64,000 bases of DNA from Azospirillum picis (lineage in GTDB: Bacteria; Pseudomonadota; Alphaproteobacteria; Azospirillales; Azospirillaceae), in assembly GCF_017876115.1 (NCBI RefSeq), contig NZ_JAGINO010000004.1, positions 62,001 through 126,000 on the forward strand, written 5' to 3'. The position numbers and the translations under genes were made by a program. This document shows, piece by piece, positions 29,023 through 39,552 of this stretch. Every line of letters begins with the position of its first letter. Position 1 is the stretch's first letter. The notes under the pieces were generated by a model. It saw only the letters and a program-made list of their open reading frames with translations. It was not told where the DNA came from and made no database searches.

Positions 29023-30033
29023 ATGCTTCGCTTCATCCTGACGCGGGTGAGCCTGGTGATTCCGACCTTTCTCGGCATCACCTTCCTGACCTTCATCCTG
29101 ATCCGGCTGGTGCCCGGCGACCCGATCGAGGTCCGCACGGGCGAGAGAGGCATCGCGCCCGAACGGCTGGCTGCCCTGCGCCACGAGATGGGGCTCGACC
29201 GGCCGATGTGGCAGCAGTTCCTCGACTATGTCGGAAATGTGCTGCACGGCGATTTCGGCCTGTCGCTGATCACGCACAATTCGGTGCTCGGCGAATTCCT
29301 CACGCTGTTCCCGGCAACGCTGGAACTGGCGATGTGTGCCATGATCTTCGCCACCCTCGTCGGGCTGCCGGCCGGCATCCTGGCGGCGGTGAAGCGCGGG
29401 TCGGCCTTCGACCACGGCGTGATGGGCGCCAGCCTGACCGGCTATTCGATGCCGATCTTCTGGTGGGGCCTGCTGCTGATCCTGTTCTTCTCGGTGCAGC
29501 TCGGCTGGACCCCGGTGTCCGGGCGGCTGGACCTGGTCTACTACGTGGAGCCGACGACCGGCTTCATGCTGATCGACACGCTGATGGCCGGGGATTACGA
29601 GGCGTTCCGCTCGGCGCTCGGCCATCTGGTGCTGCCGACCATCGTGCTGGGAACGGTTCCGCTGGCCGTGGTGGCGCGCATGACCCGATCCGCCATGCTG
29701 GAGGTTCTGGGCGAGGATTACATCCGCACCGCCCGCGCCAAGGGGCTGGCCGACAACCGGGTGATCGGGCTGCATGCCCTGCGCAACGCGCTGATCCCCG
29801 TGGTGACCGTCATCGGCCTGCAGGTCGGCACGCTGCTGGGCGGCGCCATCCTGACCGAAACCATCTTCTCCTGGCCGGGCGTGGGCAAATGGCTGATCGA
29901 ATCGATCAACCGCCGCGACTATCCGGCGCTCCAGGGCGGGGTGCTGCTGATCGCAACCTCGGTCATCCTGGTCAACCTGCTGGTGGACGTGCTCTACGGC
30001 GTCCTCAACCCCCGCATCCGTCACGCGCGGTGA
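29023..30033 (+). CDS. Peptide ABC transporter permease (DppB-like)
   Basis: A 336-residue inner-membrane permease with about six transmembrane helices; it begins MLRFILTRVSLVIPTFLGIT, the typical DppB/OppB start. The BPD_transp_1 EAA loop is seen as DYIRTARAKGLADNRVIGLH, and LGGAILTETIFSWPGVGKWL follows. A longer open frame to 28861 has no ribosome site and would read through the intercistronic hairpin. It pairs with the permease at 30043. Confidence 0.93.
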   Translation: MLRFILTRVSLVIPTFLGITFLTFILIRLVPGDPIEVRTGERGIAPERLAALRHEMGLDRPMWQQFLDYVGNVLHGDFGLSLITHNSVLGEFLTLFPATLELAMCAMIFATLVGLPAGILAAVKRGSAFDHGVMGASLTGYSMPIFWWGLLLILFFSVQLGWTPVSGRLDLVYYVEPTTGFMLIDTLMAGDYEAFRSALGHLVLPTIVLGTVPLAVVARMTRSAMLEVLGEDYIRTARAKGLADNRVIGLHALRNALIPVVTVIGLQVGTLLGGAILTETIFSWPGVGKWLIESINRRDYPALQGGVLLIATSVILVNLLVDVLYGVLNPRIRHAR

Positions 30034-30042
30034 GGCGAATCC

Positions 30043-30966
30043 ATGTCCACTGAACTCTCGACCACTCCCGAACCCGCCGCCGATCCGGCCATTCCGGTAT
30101 CGCGCCCGCCGCATCCGCTGGCCGAGTTCTGGTATCACTTCAGGCAGAACAAGGGCGCGCTGGGCGGCCTGGTGGTGATCCTGGCGATCGCCGTCATTGC
30201 CCTGTTCGCCGGGCTGATCGCGCCGCACGACCCCGACATCCAGTACCGCAGCGCCATCCTGACGCCGCCGGTCTGGCAGGAGGGGGGAAGCTGGACCTTC
30301 ATCCTCGGCACCGACGACATCGGGCGCGACATGATGTCGCGGCTGATGTACGGCGCCCGCCTGTCGATGCTGATCGGCCTGATCGTCGTCACCCTGTCGC
30401 TGGCGGTCGGGCTCGGGCTCGGGCTGCTTGCCGGCTTCTTCGGTGGCATGACCGACGTCCTGATCATGCGCGCCATGGACATCCTGCTGGCGCTGCCCAG
30501 CCTGCTGCTCGCCGTCGTGGTCGCCGCCATCCTCGGGCCGGGGCTGGTGAACGCCATGCTGGCGGTGTCGGTGGTGGTCATTCCCCATTACGCCCGCCTG
30601 ACCCGCGCCGCCGTGCTGGCGGAGGTCAACAAGGATTACGTCGTCGCCTCGCGCGTCGCCGGCGCCGGTCCGGTGCGGCTGATGCTGATCGTGGTTCTGC
30701 CGAACTGCGTGGCGCCGCTGATCGTGCAGGCGACGCTGGGCTTCTCGACAGCCATCCTGGATGCGGCGGCGCTCGGCTTCCTCGGCCTGGGCGCCCAGCC
30801 GCCGACGCCGGAGTGGGGCACCATGCTGGCCTCCTCCCTCCAGTTCCTCCAGCGCGCGCCCTGGGTCGTCACCTGGCCGGGCGTGGCCATCCTGGTGACC
30901 GTGCTGGCCTTCAATCTGTTGGGCGACGGACTTCGCGACGCGCTCGACCCCAAGCTGAAACGTTGA
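30043..30966 (+). CDS. Peptide ABC transporter permease (DppC-like)
   Basis: A 307-residue permease with an N-terminal OppC_N segment ([20 protein letters not shown]) and the transport domain carrying [20 protein letters not shown] and the EAA loop [19 protein letters not shown]. It starts 9 bp after the preceding permease stop and ends 4 bp before the first ATPase gene, so it is tightly coupled. Confidence 0.93.
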   Translation: MSTELSTTPEPAADPAIPVSRPPHPLAEFWYHFRQNKGALGGLVVILAIAVIALFAGLIAPHDPDIQYRSAILTPPVWQEGGSWTFILGTDDIGRDMMSRLMYGARLSMLIGLIVVTLSLAVGLGLGLLAGFFGGMTDVLIMRAMDILLALPSLLLAVVVAAILGPGLVNAMLAVSVVVIPHYARLTRAAVLAEVNKDYVVASRVAGAGPVRLMLIVVLPNCVAPLIVQATLGFSTAILDAAALGFLGLGAQPPTPEWGTMLASSLQFLQRAPWVVTWPGVAILVTVLAFNLLGDGLRDALDPKLKR

Positions 30967-30970
30967 CGCC

Positions 30971-31971
30971 ATGCCTCTTCTCGACATCAAGAACCTGTCG
31001 GTCGAGTTCACCACCCGCGCCGGCACCTTCCGCGCGGTGGACGGGATCGACCTGACCGTGGACGAGGGCGAGGTCGTCGGCATCGTCGGCGAGTCCGGCT
31101 CCGGCAAGTCGGTGACCTCGCTGGCCGTCATGGGGCTGCTCGGCTCCAACGGACGGGTGGTCGCCGACCGGATGATGTTCGCCGGCCGCGACCTGCTGAC
31201 CATGTCGCCCGGCCAGCGCCGGAAGATCACCGGCAAGGACGTCGCCATGGTCTTCCAGGAGCCGATGACCAGCCTGAACCCCTGCTTCACCGTCGGTTTC
31301 CAGATCATGGAAACCCTGCGGGTGCACGAGGGGCTGTCCGGAAAGGCGCTGCGCAGCCGTGCCATCTCGCTGCTGGAGCAGGTCGGCATCCCGGCGCCGG
31401 AGACCCGGCTGTCGGCCTTCCCGCACCAGCTCTCCGGCGGCATGAACCAGCGCGTGATGATCGCCATCGCCATCGCCTGCAACCCGCGCCTGCTGGTGGC
31501 GGACGAGCCGACGACGGCGCTGGACGTCACCATCCAGAAGCAGATCCTCGACCTGCTGGTCCAGTTGCAGCGCGAGCGCGGCATGGCGCTGATCCTGATC
31601 ACCCACGACATGGGGGTGGTCGCCGAGACGGCGCAGCGCGTCGTCGTGATGTATGCCGGCCAGGTGGCGGAAACCCGCCCGGTGGACGCCCTGTTCGAAA
31701 AGCCGCGCCATCCCTACACCGGCGCCCTGCTCGACGCCCTGCCGGAGCGCGCGCTCGGCAAGCGCCGGCTGCCGACCATTCCGGGCATGGTGCCGGGCAT
31801 CGCCGACCGTCCGTCGGGGTGCCTGTTCAGCCCGCGCTGCCGCTTCGCCGACGTCCGCTGCCGCGCCGAGCGGCCGGCGCTGTTCGACGTCGACCAGGGC
31901 CGCGCCCGCTGCTTCTACCCGCTTGCGGACGGACAGCACGCCGCCGGGGACATCCCTGGGGAGGTATTCTG

Positions 31972-31972
<1 letters not shown>
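30971..31972 (+). CDS. Peptide ABC transporter ATPase (DppD-like)
   Basis: A 333-residue ATPase. Walker A is [10 protein letters not shown]-loop [12 protein letters not shown], signature [14 protein letters not shown], Walker [15 protein letters not shown]-loop ILITHDM. The C-terminal oligopeptide-transporter extension contains [18 protein letters not shown], whose Cys residues in OppD/DppD homologues can hold an Fe-S cluster. Its TGA overlaps the ATG of the second ATPase by one base. Confidence 0.94.
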
Positions 31973-32985
<1,013 letters not shown>

Positions 32986-33011
32986 GGTCCGGGCCGGGCC
33001 GGGGAGGAAGG

Positions 33012-33044
33012 CCGCTGTTGAGTGCGGCGGCCGTCTTCTTTACG
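33012..33044 (+). terminator. Terminator-like hairpin after the peptide ABC operon
   Basis: GGCCGC and GCGGCGGCC pair around TGTTGAGT, followed by GTCTTCTTT. The T-tract is interrupted; moderate strength. Confidence 0.5.
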
Positions 33045-33102
33045 GTGCGGCCGATCCATCCGGCCGATCCGGTCAAAGCCGTTTTTCAGGGAGTAAGCCG
33101 CC

Positions 33103-33591
33103 ATGCCGTCGTTCGACATCGTGTCCAAGACTGACGTCCACGAGATCGACAACGCCATCGCCGGCGTCCGCCGCGAGATCGAGACGCGGTTCGATTTCAA
33201 GGGCTCGAAATGCACCGTCGAGCGCATCGAGAACGACATCACGCTGCTGGCCGACGATCCGACCAAGCTGGAGCAGATGCAGGAACTGCTGCGCGTCTAT
33301 GTGACCCGCCGCAAGCTCGATGCCGCCGCCCTCGATTTCTCGGCGAAGCCCGAACGGGCCGCCGGCGACGCGCTGCGCCATGTCGTGACCGTCAAGCAGG
33401 GCATCGCGCAGGATCTGGCCAAGACCATCGTCAAGGGGATCAAGGACAGCAAGATGAAGGTCCAGGTCTCGATCCAGGGCGATGAGCTGCGGGTGACCGG
33501 CAAGAAGCGTGACGACCTCCAGGACGCCATCGCCCTGGTCAAGCGGCTGGGCATCGAACAGCCGCTTCAGTACCAGAACTTCCGCGACTGA
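33103..33591 (+). CDS. yajQ: YajQ-family cyclic di-GMP-binding protein
   Basis: A 162-residue protein that aligns end to end with YajQ (MPSFDIVSKTDVHEIDNAI, ETRFDFKGSK, RKLDAAALDF, VKGIKDSKMKVQVSIQGDEL, VTGKKRDDLQDAI). The fold is two ferredoxin-like/RNP domains. Homologues bind c-di-GMP and bind DNA-binding regulators, or bind RNA. Own transcription unit with a good terminator at 33680. Confidence 0.95.
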   Translation: MPSFDIVSKTDVHEIDNAIAGVRREIETRFDFKGSKCTVERIENDITLLADDPTKLEQMQELLRVYVTRRKLDAAALDFSAKPERAAGDALRHVVTVKQGIAQDLAKTIVKGIKDSKMKVQVSIQGDELRVTGKKRDDLQDAIALVKRLGIEQPLQYQNFRD

Positions 33592-33679
33592 CCGTCGCCC
33601 CGCAGTCCGGCGGCTGGGCAAGCCTTGCCCGGCCGGCGGGTAACTTCTGCCGGGTGGCTGGGAATTTTTTGCCGGGCAC

Positions 33680-33722
33680 AGGGCCGCGGAGCCGCGAAGG
33701 CTCCTGCGGCCCTTTGCCTTTC
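33680..33722 (+). terminator. Terminator after yajQ
   Basis: AGGGCCGC / GCGGCCCT encloses a second perfect stem GGAGCC-GCGAA-GGCTCC, with a single bulged T; TTGCCTTTC follows. Confidence 0.75.
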
Positions 33723-33782
33723 ACGGTGGCGTGACTCTTGCTTCGTGGTTGGCGTTCGCCACGAGCCGCAGGGGATGGTCCC

Positions 33783-34190
33783 ATGTCGATGATGGCCAAC
33801 AGCGAGGCCACGCAAGCCGTGCGCATCAGGGCGGAAGACGTCCTGGAGCGCAAAGGGACGTCCGCGTCCCGGCAGGCGGGGGCGCTGGCCGGCCAGTTCG
33901 CGGCGATGCTGGAGACGCTGAACGGCGTCGGCGAGGGGGGCGCCAGCGCGGTCGACGGCGCCACTGCCGTTGACGGCGGCGTGATGGCGAACGCGCAGCC
34001 TTCCGTTCGGCTCGGCGTCGGCGCCGTGACGCTGTTCGCCCAGGACGAGGGGCAGTCCGCCCAGGTCGCGGTGCCCGACCCGCAGGACCCCAACACTGCG
34101 CTCCAGGTCGTGGAGAGCGCCATCCAGTCCGGTGACGGCTCCAACTTCCGCTGGCTGACGACGCTGCTGACGCAGAATTCCGCGGCCTGA
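33783..34190 (+). CDS. Hypothetical protein, 135 residues
   Basis: Starts MSMMANSEATQAVRIRAEDV with AGGGGATGG just upstream. Composition is rich in Ala, Gly, Val and Gln, with no hydrophobic segment. The middle (about 55-80) is low-complexity (EGGASAVDGATAVDGGVMAN). The C-terminal part ends in helices (NTALQVVESAIQSGDGSNFR). Lies between the yajQ terminator and the MFS gene. No family recognised; it could be a surface-related or flagellar accessory protein, but I have no evidence for either. Confidence 0.6.
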   Translation: MSMMANSEATQAVRIRAEDVLERKGTSASRQAGALAGQFAAMLETLNGVGEGGASAVDGATAVDGGVMANAQPSVRLGVGAVTLFAQDEGQSAQVAVPDPQDPNTALQVVESAIQSGDGSNFRWLTTLLTQNSAA

Positions 34191-34715
34191 CGGCCGGGCC
34201 ATCCCAACAGGGCAGGGCGGCGGCGGGGATCCGGTTGCCGCGAACTCCACTGGCCATGTCCTCGGGTGCCCGGTCGATGCCGATTGCTCTATGCCGGTCA
34301 CTCGGTCCGCTGTTGGCCGGCGAGAGCCGGGATGAGGCCACGCGCTGCATGGGCTCCCGCCGGCGTGTAGATGTTGATGCACGCCATTTCGGACGGTTCG
34401 GACAATGACCGGCGCGGTGTGCGGGCGGGGATGTGCAGTCCCTGGCCGGCCGTGATGCGGTGATCATCGGCGTTGCCGCCCATGGGCGCAAGGGAGGGAT
34501 GGCGGAACCCCGGCAAGGACGGAGCGCCGGAAAGCCAGGAATCCTGCCGGAATTCCACCATGTGGGAAACGGCTGCGGATACCGTATCCGGTATTTGGGA
34601 TACTGAATGTTCGGGTCCACACTCATCCCCATGCGGTGCCCGCCCCGTCGCGGATCGGACTGACGTCGCGCATCCCCCGGCCCGGGCACCCCCACGCTCA
34701 ATGGGATTATGGGGC
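34191..34715. promoter_or_regulatory. 525-bp region upstream of the oxalate/formate carrier gene
   Basis: No gene is evident. Its notable content is an AT-richer cluster at 34575-34610 with GGATAC-C-GTATCC (34577-34589, a perfect 13-bp palindrome) followed by GGTATTTGGGATAC, which looks like a second, imperfect copy of the same half-sites. The core ATACCGTATC also occurs at 6148-6157. Confidence 0.5.
34577..34589. promoter_or_regulatory. Candidate operator, 13-bp palindrome
   Basis: GGATACCGTATCC is perfectly symmetrical around the central C. It lies 127 bp before the predicted start of the MFS gene. Shared core with the site at 6148-6157 suggests the same regulator, most simply the GntR protein encoded at 6281. 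Confidence 0.5.
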
Positions 34716-36011
34716 ATGACCACAGAGACGACCGAGAACAACGGTCTTCTGACCAACAAGTGGATCCAACTCAGCGTCGGGCTGGTGTGCATGGCGATGA
34801 TCGCCAACCTCCAGTATGGCTGGACGCTGTTCGTCGATCCCATCGACGCCAAGCATGGCTGGGGCCGTGCAGCGATCCAGATCGCCTTTTCCGTCTTCGT
34901 CTTCACCGAAACCTGGTTGGTCCCCGTCGAGGGCTGGTTCGTCGATCGCTATGGCCCGCAGGTCGTGGTGCTGGTCGGCAGCCTGCTGGTCGGTGCCTCC
35001 TGGGTGATCGACTCGATGGCATCCTCGCTGGCGGTGCTCTACACCGCGGCGGTGGTGGCCGGCATCGGCGCCGGCTGCGTCTACGGCACCTGCGTCGGCA
35101 ATGCGCTGAAGTGGTTTCCGCACCAGCGCGGATTGGCGGCCGGCATCACTGCCGCCGGGTTCGGTGCCGGGGCGGCGGCGACGGTGATCCCGATCGCCAA
35201 CATGATCGCCAGCGCCGGGTACGAGCATGCCTTCCTGGTCTTCGGCATCGGCCAGGGGGCGGTGATCTTCCTGATGTCCTTCTTCCTGCGCAAGGCGCCC
35301 AAGACCGCCGGCCCGGCCCGCAAGTCCGGCCTGATGCAGACCAAGGTCGACCATCCGCCGGGCCGCGTCATCCGAACGCCCGTCTTCTGGCTGCTCTACG
35401 TCATGTTCGTGATGGTGGCCTCGGGCGGGTTGATGGCGGCGGCCCAGATCGCGCCGATCGCCCACGACTTCCATGTCGCCGAGTCGCCGATCGCGCTGTT
35501 CGGCATGGTTCTGCCGGCGCTGACGCTGGCCATTTCGCTCGACCGCGTGCTCGACGGCGCCGGCCGGCCCTTCTTCGGCTGGGTGTCGGACCGGATCGGC
35601 CGAGAGAACACCATGTTCATCGCCTTCGGCACCGCCGCGGTCGCCATCATCCTGGTGACGCAGCTCGGCCGCAGCCCGGTGCTGTTCGTAGCCTTCACCG
35701 CGCTGTTCTTCTGCGTCTTCGGGGAGATCTATAGCCTGTTCCCGGCCACCGCCGGCGACACCTTCGGTTCGAAGTTCGCGGCGACCAACGCCGGCATGCT
35801 CTACACCGCCAAGGGAACGGCGGCGCTGCTGGTGCCGGTCAGCAGCCTGATCGCCGCCCATTTCGGGTGGGCCGCGGTGTTCTACATCGCCGCCAGCTTC
35901 AACTTGGTGGCGGCGATCCTGGCGCTGTTCGTGCTGAAGCCGCTGCGCGCCACCTTCCTGCAGGCCGACGACTACGGCATCCAGGCCGTCGGCGTGACCG
36001 CCGACCGGTAA
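34716..36011 (+). CDS. MFS transporter, oxalate/formate antiporter (OFA) family
   Basis: A 431-residue, 12-helix MFS carrier. The helix-1/2 region NKWIQLSVGLVCMAMIANLQ and NLQYGWTLFVDPIDAKHGWG is typical of the OxlT/OFA family, as are GIGAGCVYGTCVGNALKWFP and GRPFFGWVSDRIGREN. Members exchange oxalate and formate or carry other small carboxylates. Given oxc and frc in the same window, oxalate uptake with formate release is the likely job, but it is unlinked from them by 24 kb. Start at 34716 chosen for homology; 34701 is an alternative ATG, and neither has a well-spaced ribosome site. Confidence 0.87.
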   Translation: MTTETTENNGLLTNKWIQLSVGLVCMAMIANLQYGWTLFVDPIDAKHGWGRAAIQIAFSVFVFTETWLVPVEGWFVDRYGPQVVVLVGSLLVGASWVIDSMASSLAVLYTAAVVAGIGAGCVYGTCVGNALKWFPHQRGLAAGITAAGFGAGAAATVIPIANMIASAGYEHAFLVFGIGQGAVIFLMSFFLRKAPKTAGPARKSGLMQTKVDHPPGRVIRTPVFWLLYVMFVMVASGGLMAAAQIAPIAHDFHVAESPIALFGMVLPALTLAISLDRVLDGAGRPFFGWVSDRIGRENTMFIAFGTAAVAIILVTQLGRSPVLFVAFTALFFCVFGEIYSLFPATAGDTFGSKFAATNAGMLYTAKGTAALLVPVSSLIAAHFGWAAVFYIAASFNLVAAILALFVLKPLRATFLQADDYGIQAVGVTADR

Positions 36012-36040
36012 AGGCCGGCGCTGACGGCGGCGCGGCCGGG

Positions 36041-36931
36041 CTACAGCCCCAGCCGCGCCCAGGCCAGCCGTTCCTCGACGGCGCTGAGCGCCGCGGCCGG
36101 CAACGCTTCCACCGCCGATCCGAGCGCCCCGGCGTCCAGCGCCGGGGCGCTTGCGAGTCGCGCCCGGAAGCGCAGGCGCGACATCAACCCGCGCTCCGCC
36201 TGAACCACCCGCAGCCGGACCTTCTCCCCGAAGCGGCCGCGCATCACGGCGCGCAGGTCGCCCAGCCCGTCGATCAGCCCCAGCTCCTTCGCCCGTCGCC
36301 CGGCCCAGAAGGCGCCGGAGAACAGTTCCTCGTCCGATCCGGCCAGCCGGGTGCCACGCCTCGCCCGCACCATCGCCTTGAAGGCCTCGTGGATGTCGGC
36401 CTGCAACGCCTTGAGATGGGCGACGCCATCCTCCCGCTCCGGCAGGAAGGGGTCGAGCAGAACCTTCTTGTCGCCGGCGGTATAGAGCCGGCGCTCGACG
36501 CCATGCCGCTCCAGCAGTGCATGCAGCCCAAAACCCGAAGACACCACGCCGATCGATCCGAGGATGGAGCTTTCGTCGGCCCAGATCTCGTCGGCGGCGC
36601 AGGCCAGCCAGTATCCGCCCGACGCCGCCGCATCCTCGCAGAAGGCGAAGACCGGGACCTTCTTCTCCTCCGCCAGATCGCGGATGCGCTTGGCGATCAG
36701 CGCCGACTGAACCGGCGAGCCGCCGGGGGAGTTGATGATCAGCGCCACCGCCTTCTGGCCCTTCGGCGCGAAGGCGCGCTCCAGCAGCGGGGCGACGGTC
36801 GCGAGGCTCAGGCCGGGGCGCAACGCGCCGCCCGTGCCGATGATGCCGGACAGGCGGACGACGGACACCATCGGCCCGGCCTTGCGCCAGGGGCCGAAGG
36901 GGAGTTTGGCGAGGAAGGATCGTAGGCTCAT
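36041..36931 (-). CDS. S49-family (SppA-like) serine protease
   Basis: A 296-residue protease. The S49 core is visible: SVVRLSGIIG, INSPGGSP, catalytic Ser in DAAASGGYWLACAADEIWAD, SSILGSIGV, and the Lys in the GDKKVLLDPFLP region. It is of the short SohB/SppA-36K type. The N-terminus (FLAKLPFGPWRKAGP) is only mildly hydrophobic, so membrane anchoring is uncertain. It probably degrades signal peptides or membrane protein fragments. Convergent with the MFS gene. Confidence 0.9.
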   Translation of the reverse strand: MSLRSFLAKLPFGPWRKAGPMVSVVRLSGIIGTGGALRPGLSLATVAPLLERAFAPKGQKAVALIINSPGGSPVQSALIAKRIRDLAEEKKVPVFAFCEDAAASGGYWLACAADEIWADESSILGSIGVVSSGFGLHALLERHGVERRLYTAGDKKVLLDPFLPEREDGVAHLKALQADIHEAFKAMVRARRGTRLAGSDEELFSGAFWAGRRAKELGLIDGLGDLRAVMRGRFGEKVRLRVVQAERGLMSRLRFRARLASAPALDAGALGSAVEALPAAALSAVEERLAWARLGL

Positions 36932-36980
36932 ACCGCCAGAGATGGGACGGAAGTCCGTGGTTTAAAAGGCTCCGCCCCCG

Positions 36981-37772
36981 CTAAAACACCAGCGCCCCGG
37001 CGTCGCGCAGCACCCGCGCCGCCTCGGTGCTGTAGCCGCCGTCCGCGCCGTGCACCACCAGGCCGGCGGCGAGGCGCGCCGGCGCCCTCCCGCCCTTGCG
37101 GGCGATCACCAGCAGGCGCTTGGCGTCCTGTCCGGGCCTGGGCCACAGCGGCGCCAGGACCAGGCTCCCGAACCGGCCTTGCAGCGCCGCCAGGATGTCG
37201 TCGATCCGGTCGGCGCGGTGGACCATCGTCAGGCTGCCGCGCGGCTTCAGCATGCGGGAGGCGAAACGCACCCAGTCGGGAAGCCCGGCAGCCCCTTCGA
37301 CATTCGCCGCCGCCTTCCAGGCGTCGGGAGGGTGGCTGGCGGCATCGGACCTCAGGTAGGGCGGATTCATCATCACCCGGTCGAATCCGCCCGGCGCCAG
37401 GCCGTCCGGCGGCGCCAGCAAATCCCCCTCCACCACGGCGACCTGCTCGGCGAGGCCGCTCAGCGCGGCGTTGCGGCGGGCGAAGCCGCAGGCGTCGGCC
37501 CGCTGCTCCAGCCCGACCACCGTCACGCCCGGCACCCTCGCGGCGAGACACAATGCCGCGGCGCCGGTTCCGGTGCCGACGTCCAGCACCCGCTCGCCGG
37601 CGGTAGCGGCGGTCGCGGCCGCCAGGAAGACCGGATCGATGGCGGCGCGGTAGCCGCTTGCGGGCTGCAGCAGCCGCACCCGGCCGCCCAGCAGGAAATC
37701 AGGTGAAAGGGAGTCGGGCGGAAGCCCGTCCGGCGGCAGGGCATCCGGCCGGGACTCGGACGCGCCGTTCAT
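36981..37772 (-). CDS. TrmN6-like tRNA1(Val) adenine-N6 methyltransferase
   Basis: A 263-residue SAM-dependent methyltransferase. The Rossmann motif I is VLDVGTGTGAAALCLA, preceded by the YRAAIDPVFLAAA segment typical of the YfiC/TrmN6 group; the catalytic NPPY is present in VMMNPPYLRSDAASHP. N-terminal 25 residues are a low-complexity PPDGLPPDSLSPD stretch. It overlaps the DUF2007 gene by four bases (ATGA), so the two are coupled. Confidence 0.88.
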   Translation of the reverse strand: MNGASESRPDALPPDGLPPDSLSPDFLLGGRVRLLQPASGYRAAIDPVFLAAATAATAGERVLDVGTGTGAAALCLAARVPGVTVVGLEQRADACGFARRNAALSGLAEQVAVVEGDLLAPPDGLAPGGFDRVMMNPPYLRSDAASHPPDAWKAAANVEGAAGLPDWVRFASRMLKPRGSLTMVHRADRIDDILAALQGRFGSLVLAPLWPRPGQDAKRLLVIARKGGRAPARLAAGLVVHGADGGYSTEAARVLRDAGALVF

Positions 37773-37975
37773 GCCTCGCCCGCCTCGCGCAGGATGCGCA
37801 TCGCGCGGTTGGCATCGTCGGCATCGACCATCAGCCGCCTCGGGATGGCGCCGATCGATCCTTCGAGGATGCTGGTGTGGGTGTCGAGGATCACGGCCTC
37901 GATCCCGGCGTCCGCCAGCAGGGCGACCAGCCAGGACAGGCGGACGGGGTCGGTGGTTCGCAGCAGTTCGGTCAT
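37769..37975 (-). CDS. DUF2007 (putative signal transducing) small protein
   Basis: A 68-residue protein that covers the whole DUF2007 family: MTELLRTTDPVRLSWLVALL, then ILDTHTSILEG and PRRLMVDADDANRAMRIL. The fold is a PII-like ferredoxin barrel in known structures; function is not established. In alphaproteobacteria it commonly sits just before the TrmN6-like methyltransferase, as here with a 4-bp overlap. Confidence 0.88.
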   Translation of the reverse strand: MTELLRTTDPVRLSWLVALLADAGIEAVILDTHTSILEGSIGAIPRRLMVDADDANRAMRILREAGEA

Positions 37976-38075
37976 GGCGTCTCGAAAGAACGGTCCCCTG
38001 CGGACTTGACCGAAGAGGCTAGGCCGTTATGCTCCCTAGCGCAATTTCTGGCGTCAATCACCCGTGGAGTCGACC

Positions 38076-39092
38076 TTGGCGGTCGTGACCAACTTCGAGC
38101 CCAAACGGCGCAAGTCTAATCCGCTCGACGACCTGACCGCTCTGGTGGCCGAGGACCTCAGCGCAGTCAACCAGATCATCCTCGACCGGATGCAATCTTC
38201 GGTCGAGATGATCCCGCAGCTCGCCGGCTACCTGATCGCGGCCGGCGGCAAGCGGCTGCGCCCGGTGCTGACGCTCGCCGCGGCCAACATGTGCGGCTAC
38301 AAGGGGGAGCATCACCGGCTGCTGGCCGCGGTGGTGGAGTTCATTCACAGCGCCACGCTGCTGCACGACGATGTCGTCGACGAAAGCGACCTGCGCCGCG
38401 GCATGGCCTCGGCCAACGCGGTGTTCGGCAACAAGGCGAGCGTTCTGGTCGGCGACTTCCTGTTCTCCCGCGCCTTCGAGATGATGGTGGAGGTGCAGTC
38501 GCTCGATGTGCTGCGCATCCTGTCCGGCGCCTCGGCCATCATTGCCGAGGGCGAGGTCCTGCAGCTCCGCACCACCAACGACACCGAGACCAGCGAGCAG
38601 GCCTATCTTGAGGTCATCAAGGGCAAGACGGCGGAACTGTTCGCCGCCGCCTGCCGCGTCGGCGCCGTCGTCGCCGCCCGCCCGCAGGCGGAGGAGATGG
38701 CGCTCTACGATTACGGCATGAACCTGGGCATCGCCTTCCAGCTTGTCGACGACGTGCTGGACTATTCGGCGCTTCAGGCCAAGCTGGGCAAGACCGTCGG
38801 CGACGATTTCCGCGAGGGCAAGATCACCCTGCCGGTGGTCCTGGCCTTCCGCCGCGGCAACGACGAGGAACGCGCCTTCTGGCGCCGCGTCATGGAGGAT
38901 CTCGACCAGAAGGACGGCGACCTCGAACGGGCGCAGTCGCTGATGGCCCGCCACAACGCGCTGAAGGACACGGTGGAGCGCGCGCGCCATTACGGCTCGA
39001 TCGCCCGCGACAGCCTGGGCCTGTTCAACGACGGCCCGATCAAGCAGGCGTTGCTGGAAGTCATTGATTTCGTGATCGATCGCGACTTCTGA
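38076..39092 (+). CDS. ispB: Polyprenyl (octaprenyl/decaprenyl) diphosphate synthase
   Basis: Trans-prenyltransferase making the side chain of ubiquinone, 338 residues from a TTG at 38076 (GTGGAG lies 6 bases before); a GTG at 38064 would add 4 residues. First aspartate-rich motif LLHDDVVDESDLRRG, second QLVDDVLDY, plus GGKRLRPVLTLAAA and GKTAELFAAAC. Small residues before the first motif fit a long-chain (C40-C50) product; Azospirillum-type bacteria use Q-10. Divergent from the DUF2007 gene. Confidence 0.93.
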   Translation: MAVVTNFEPKRRKSNPLDDLTALVAEDLSAVNQIILDRMQSSVEMIPQLAGYLIAAGGKRLRPVLTLAAANMCGYKGEHHRLLAAVVEFIHSATLLHDDVVDESDLRRGMASANAVFGNKASVLVGDFLFSRAFEMMVEVQSLDVLRILSGASAIIAEGEVLQLRTTNDTETSEQAYLEVIKGKTAELFAAACRVGAVVAARPQAEEMALYDYGMNLGIAFQLVDDVLDYSALQAKLGKTVGDDFREGKITLPVVLAFRRGNDEERAFWRRVMEDLDQKDGDLERAQSLMARHNALKDTVERARHYGSIARDSLGLFNDGPIKQALLEVIDFVIDRDF

Positions 39093-39154
39093 CCGTCGCC
39101 GGGACGGGGAGGGCGCAAGCCCGAAACTTTTTGGCGCCGCCGCCTCTTTTTGCG

Positions 39155-39183
39155 TTGCGCCCCCGTCCGGGACCGTTTATACA
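39155..39183 (+). promoter_or_regulatory. Promoter of first tRNA-Pro gene
   Basis: TTGCGC (39155-39160), 17-base spacer, TATACA (39178-39183). The same two hexamers with the same spacing recur before the second tRNA copy. A hairpin CACCGGCGGA-N7-TCCGCCGGTG lies in the 5' leader (about 39192-39218). Confidence 0.7.
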
Positions 39184-39224
39184 CCCGCTCCACCGGCGGA
39201 CGACACATCCGCCGGTGACTTGAT

Positions 39225-39301
39225 CGGAGAGTAGCTCAGCCTGGTAGAGCACTGCTTTCGGGAGGCAGGGGCCGGAGGTTCGAATCCTCTCTCTCCGACC
39301 A
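39225..39301 (+). tRNA. tRNA-Pro (CGG), copy 1
   Basis: 77 nt including the encoded CCA. Acceptor CGGAGAG pairs with CTCTCCG. The D arm is GCTC-AGCCTGGTA-GAGC; the anticodon loop TTCGGGA carries CGG; the T arm contains GGTTCGAATCC. The sequence matches bacterial proK-type tRNA. Followed by its own terminator. Confidence 0.95.
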
Positions 39302-39309
39302 ACAGAACA

Positions 39310-39348
39310 AGGGCTTCCGGAGTGATCCGGGAGCCCTTTTCCTTTTCC
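39310..39348 (+). terminator. Terminator after tRNA-Pro copy 1
   Basis: AGGGCTTCCGGA and TCCGGGAGCCCT pair (one mismatch) around GTGA, followed by TTTTCCTTTT. Confidence 0.8.
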
Positions 39349-39483
39349 CCGCTCGGGAGTTTTCCCACGGGAGTTTTCCTCGGAACTCTTTCGGAATTTT
39401 CCTCGACAAACCGGGGCCGCGCGCCGGCCGCTTCATGTGTTTCCGGCATGGCAAAAATGCGGTGTCCTGACTGTGACTTTGCA

Positions 39484-39512
39484 TTGCGCACCCGGACGGA
39501 AACGGTTATACA
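39484..39512 (+). promoter_or_regulatory. Promoter of second tRNA-Pro gene
   Basis: TTGCGC (39484-39489), 17-base spacer, TATACA (39507-39512). The spacer differs from copy 1 at several bases while both hexamers are kept, which suggests selection for function after duplication. Confidence 0.7.
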
Positions 39513-39552
39513 CCCGCTCCACCGGCGGACGACACATCTGCCGGCGACTGAT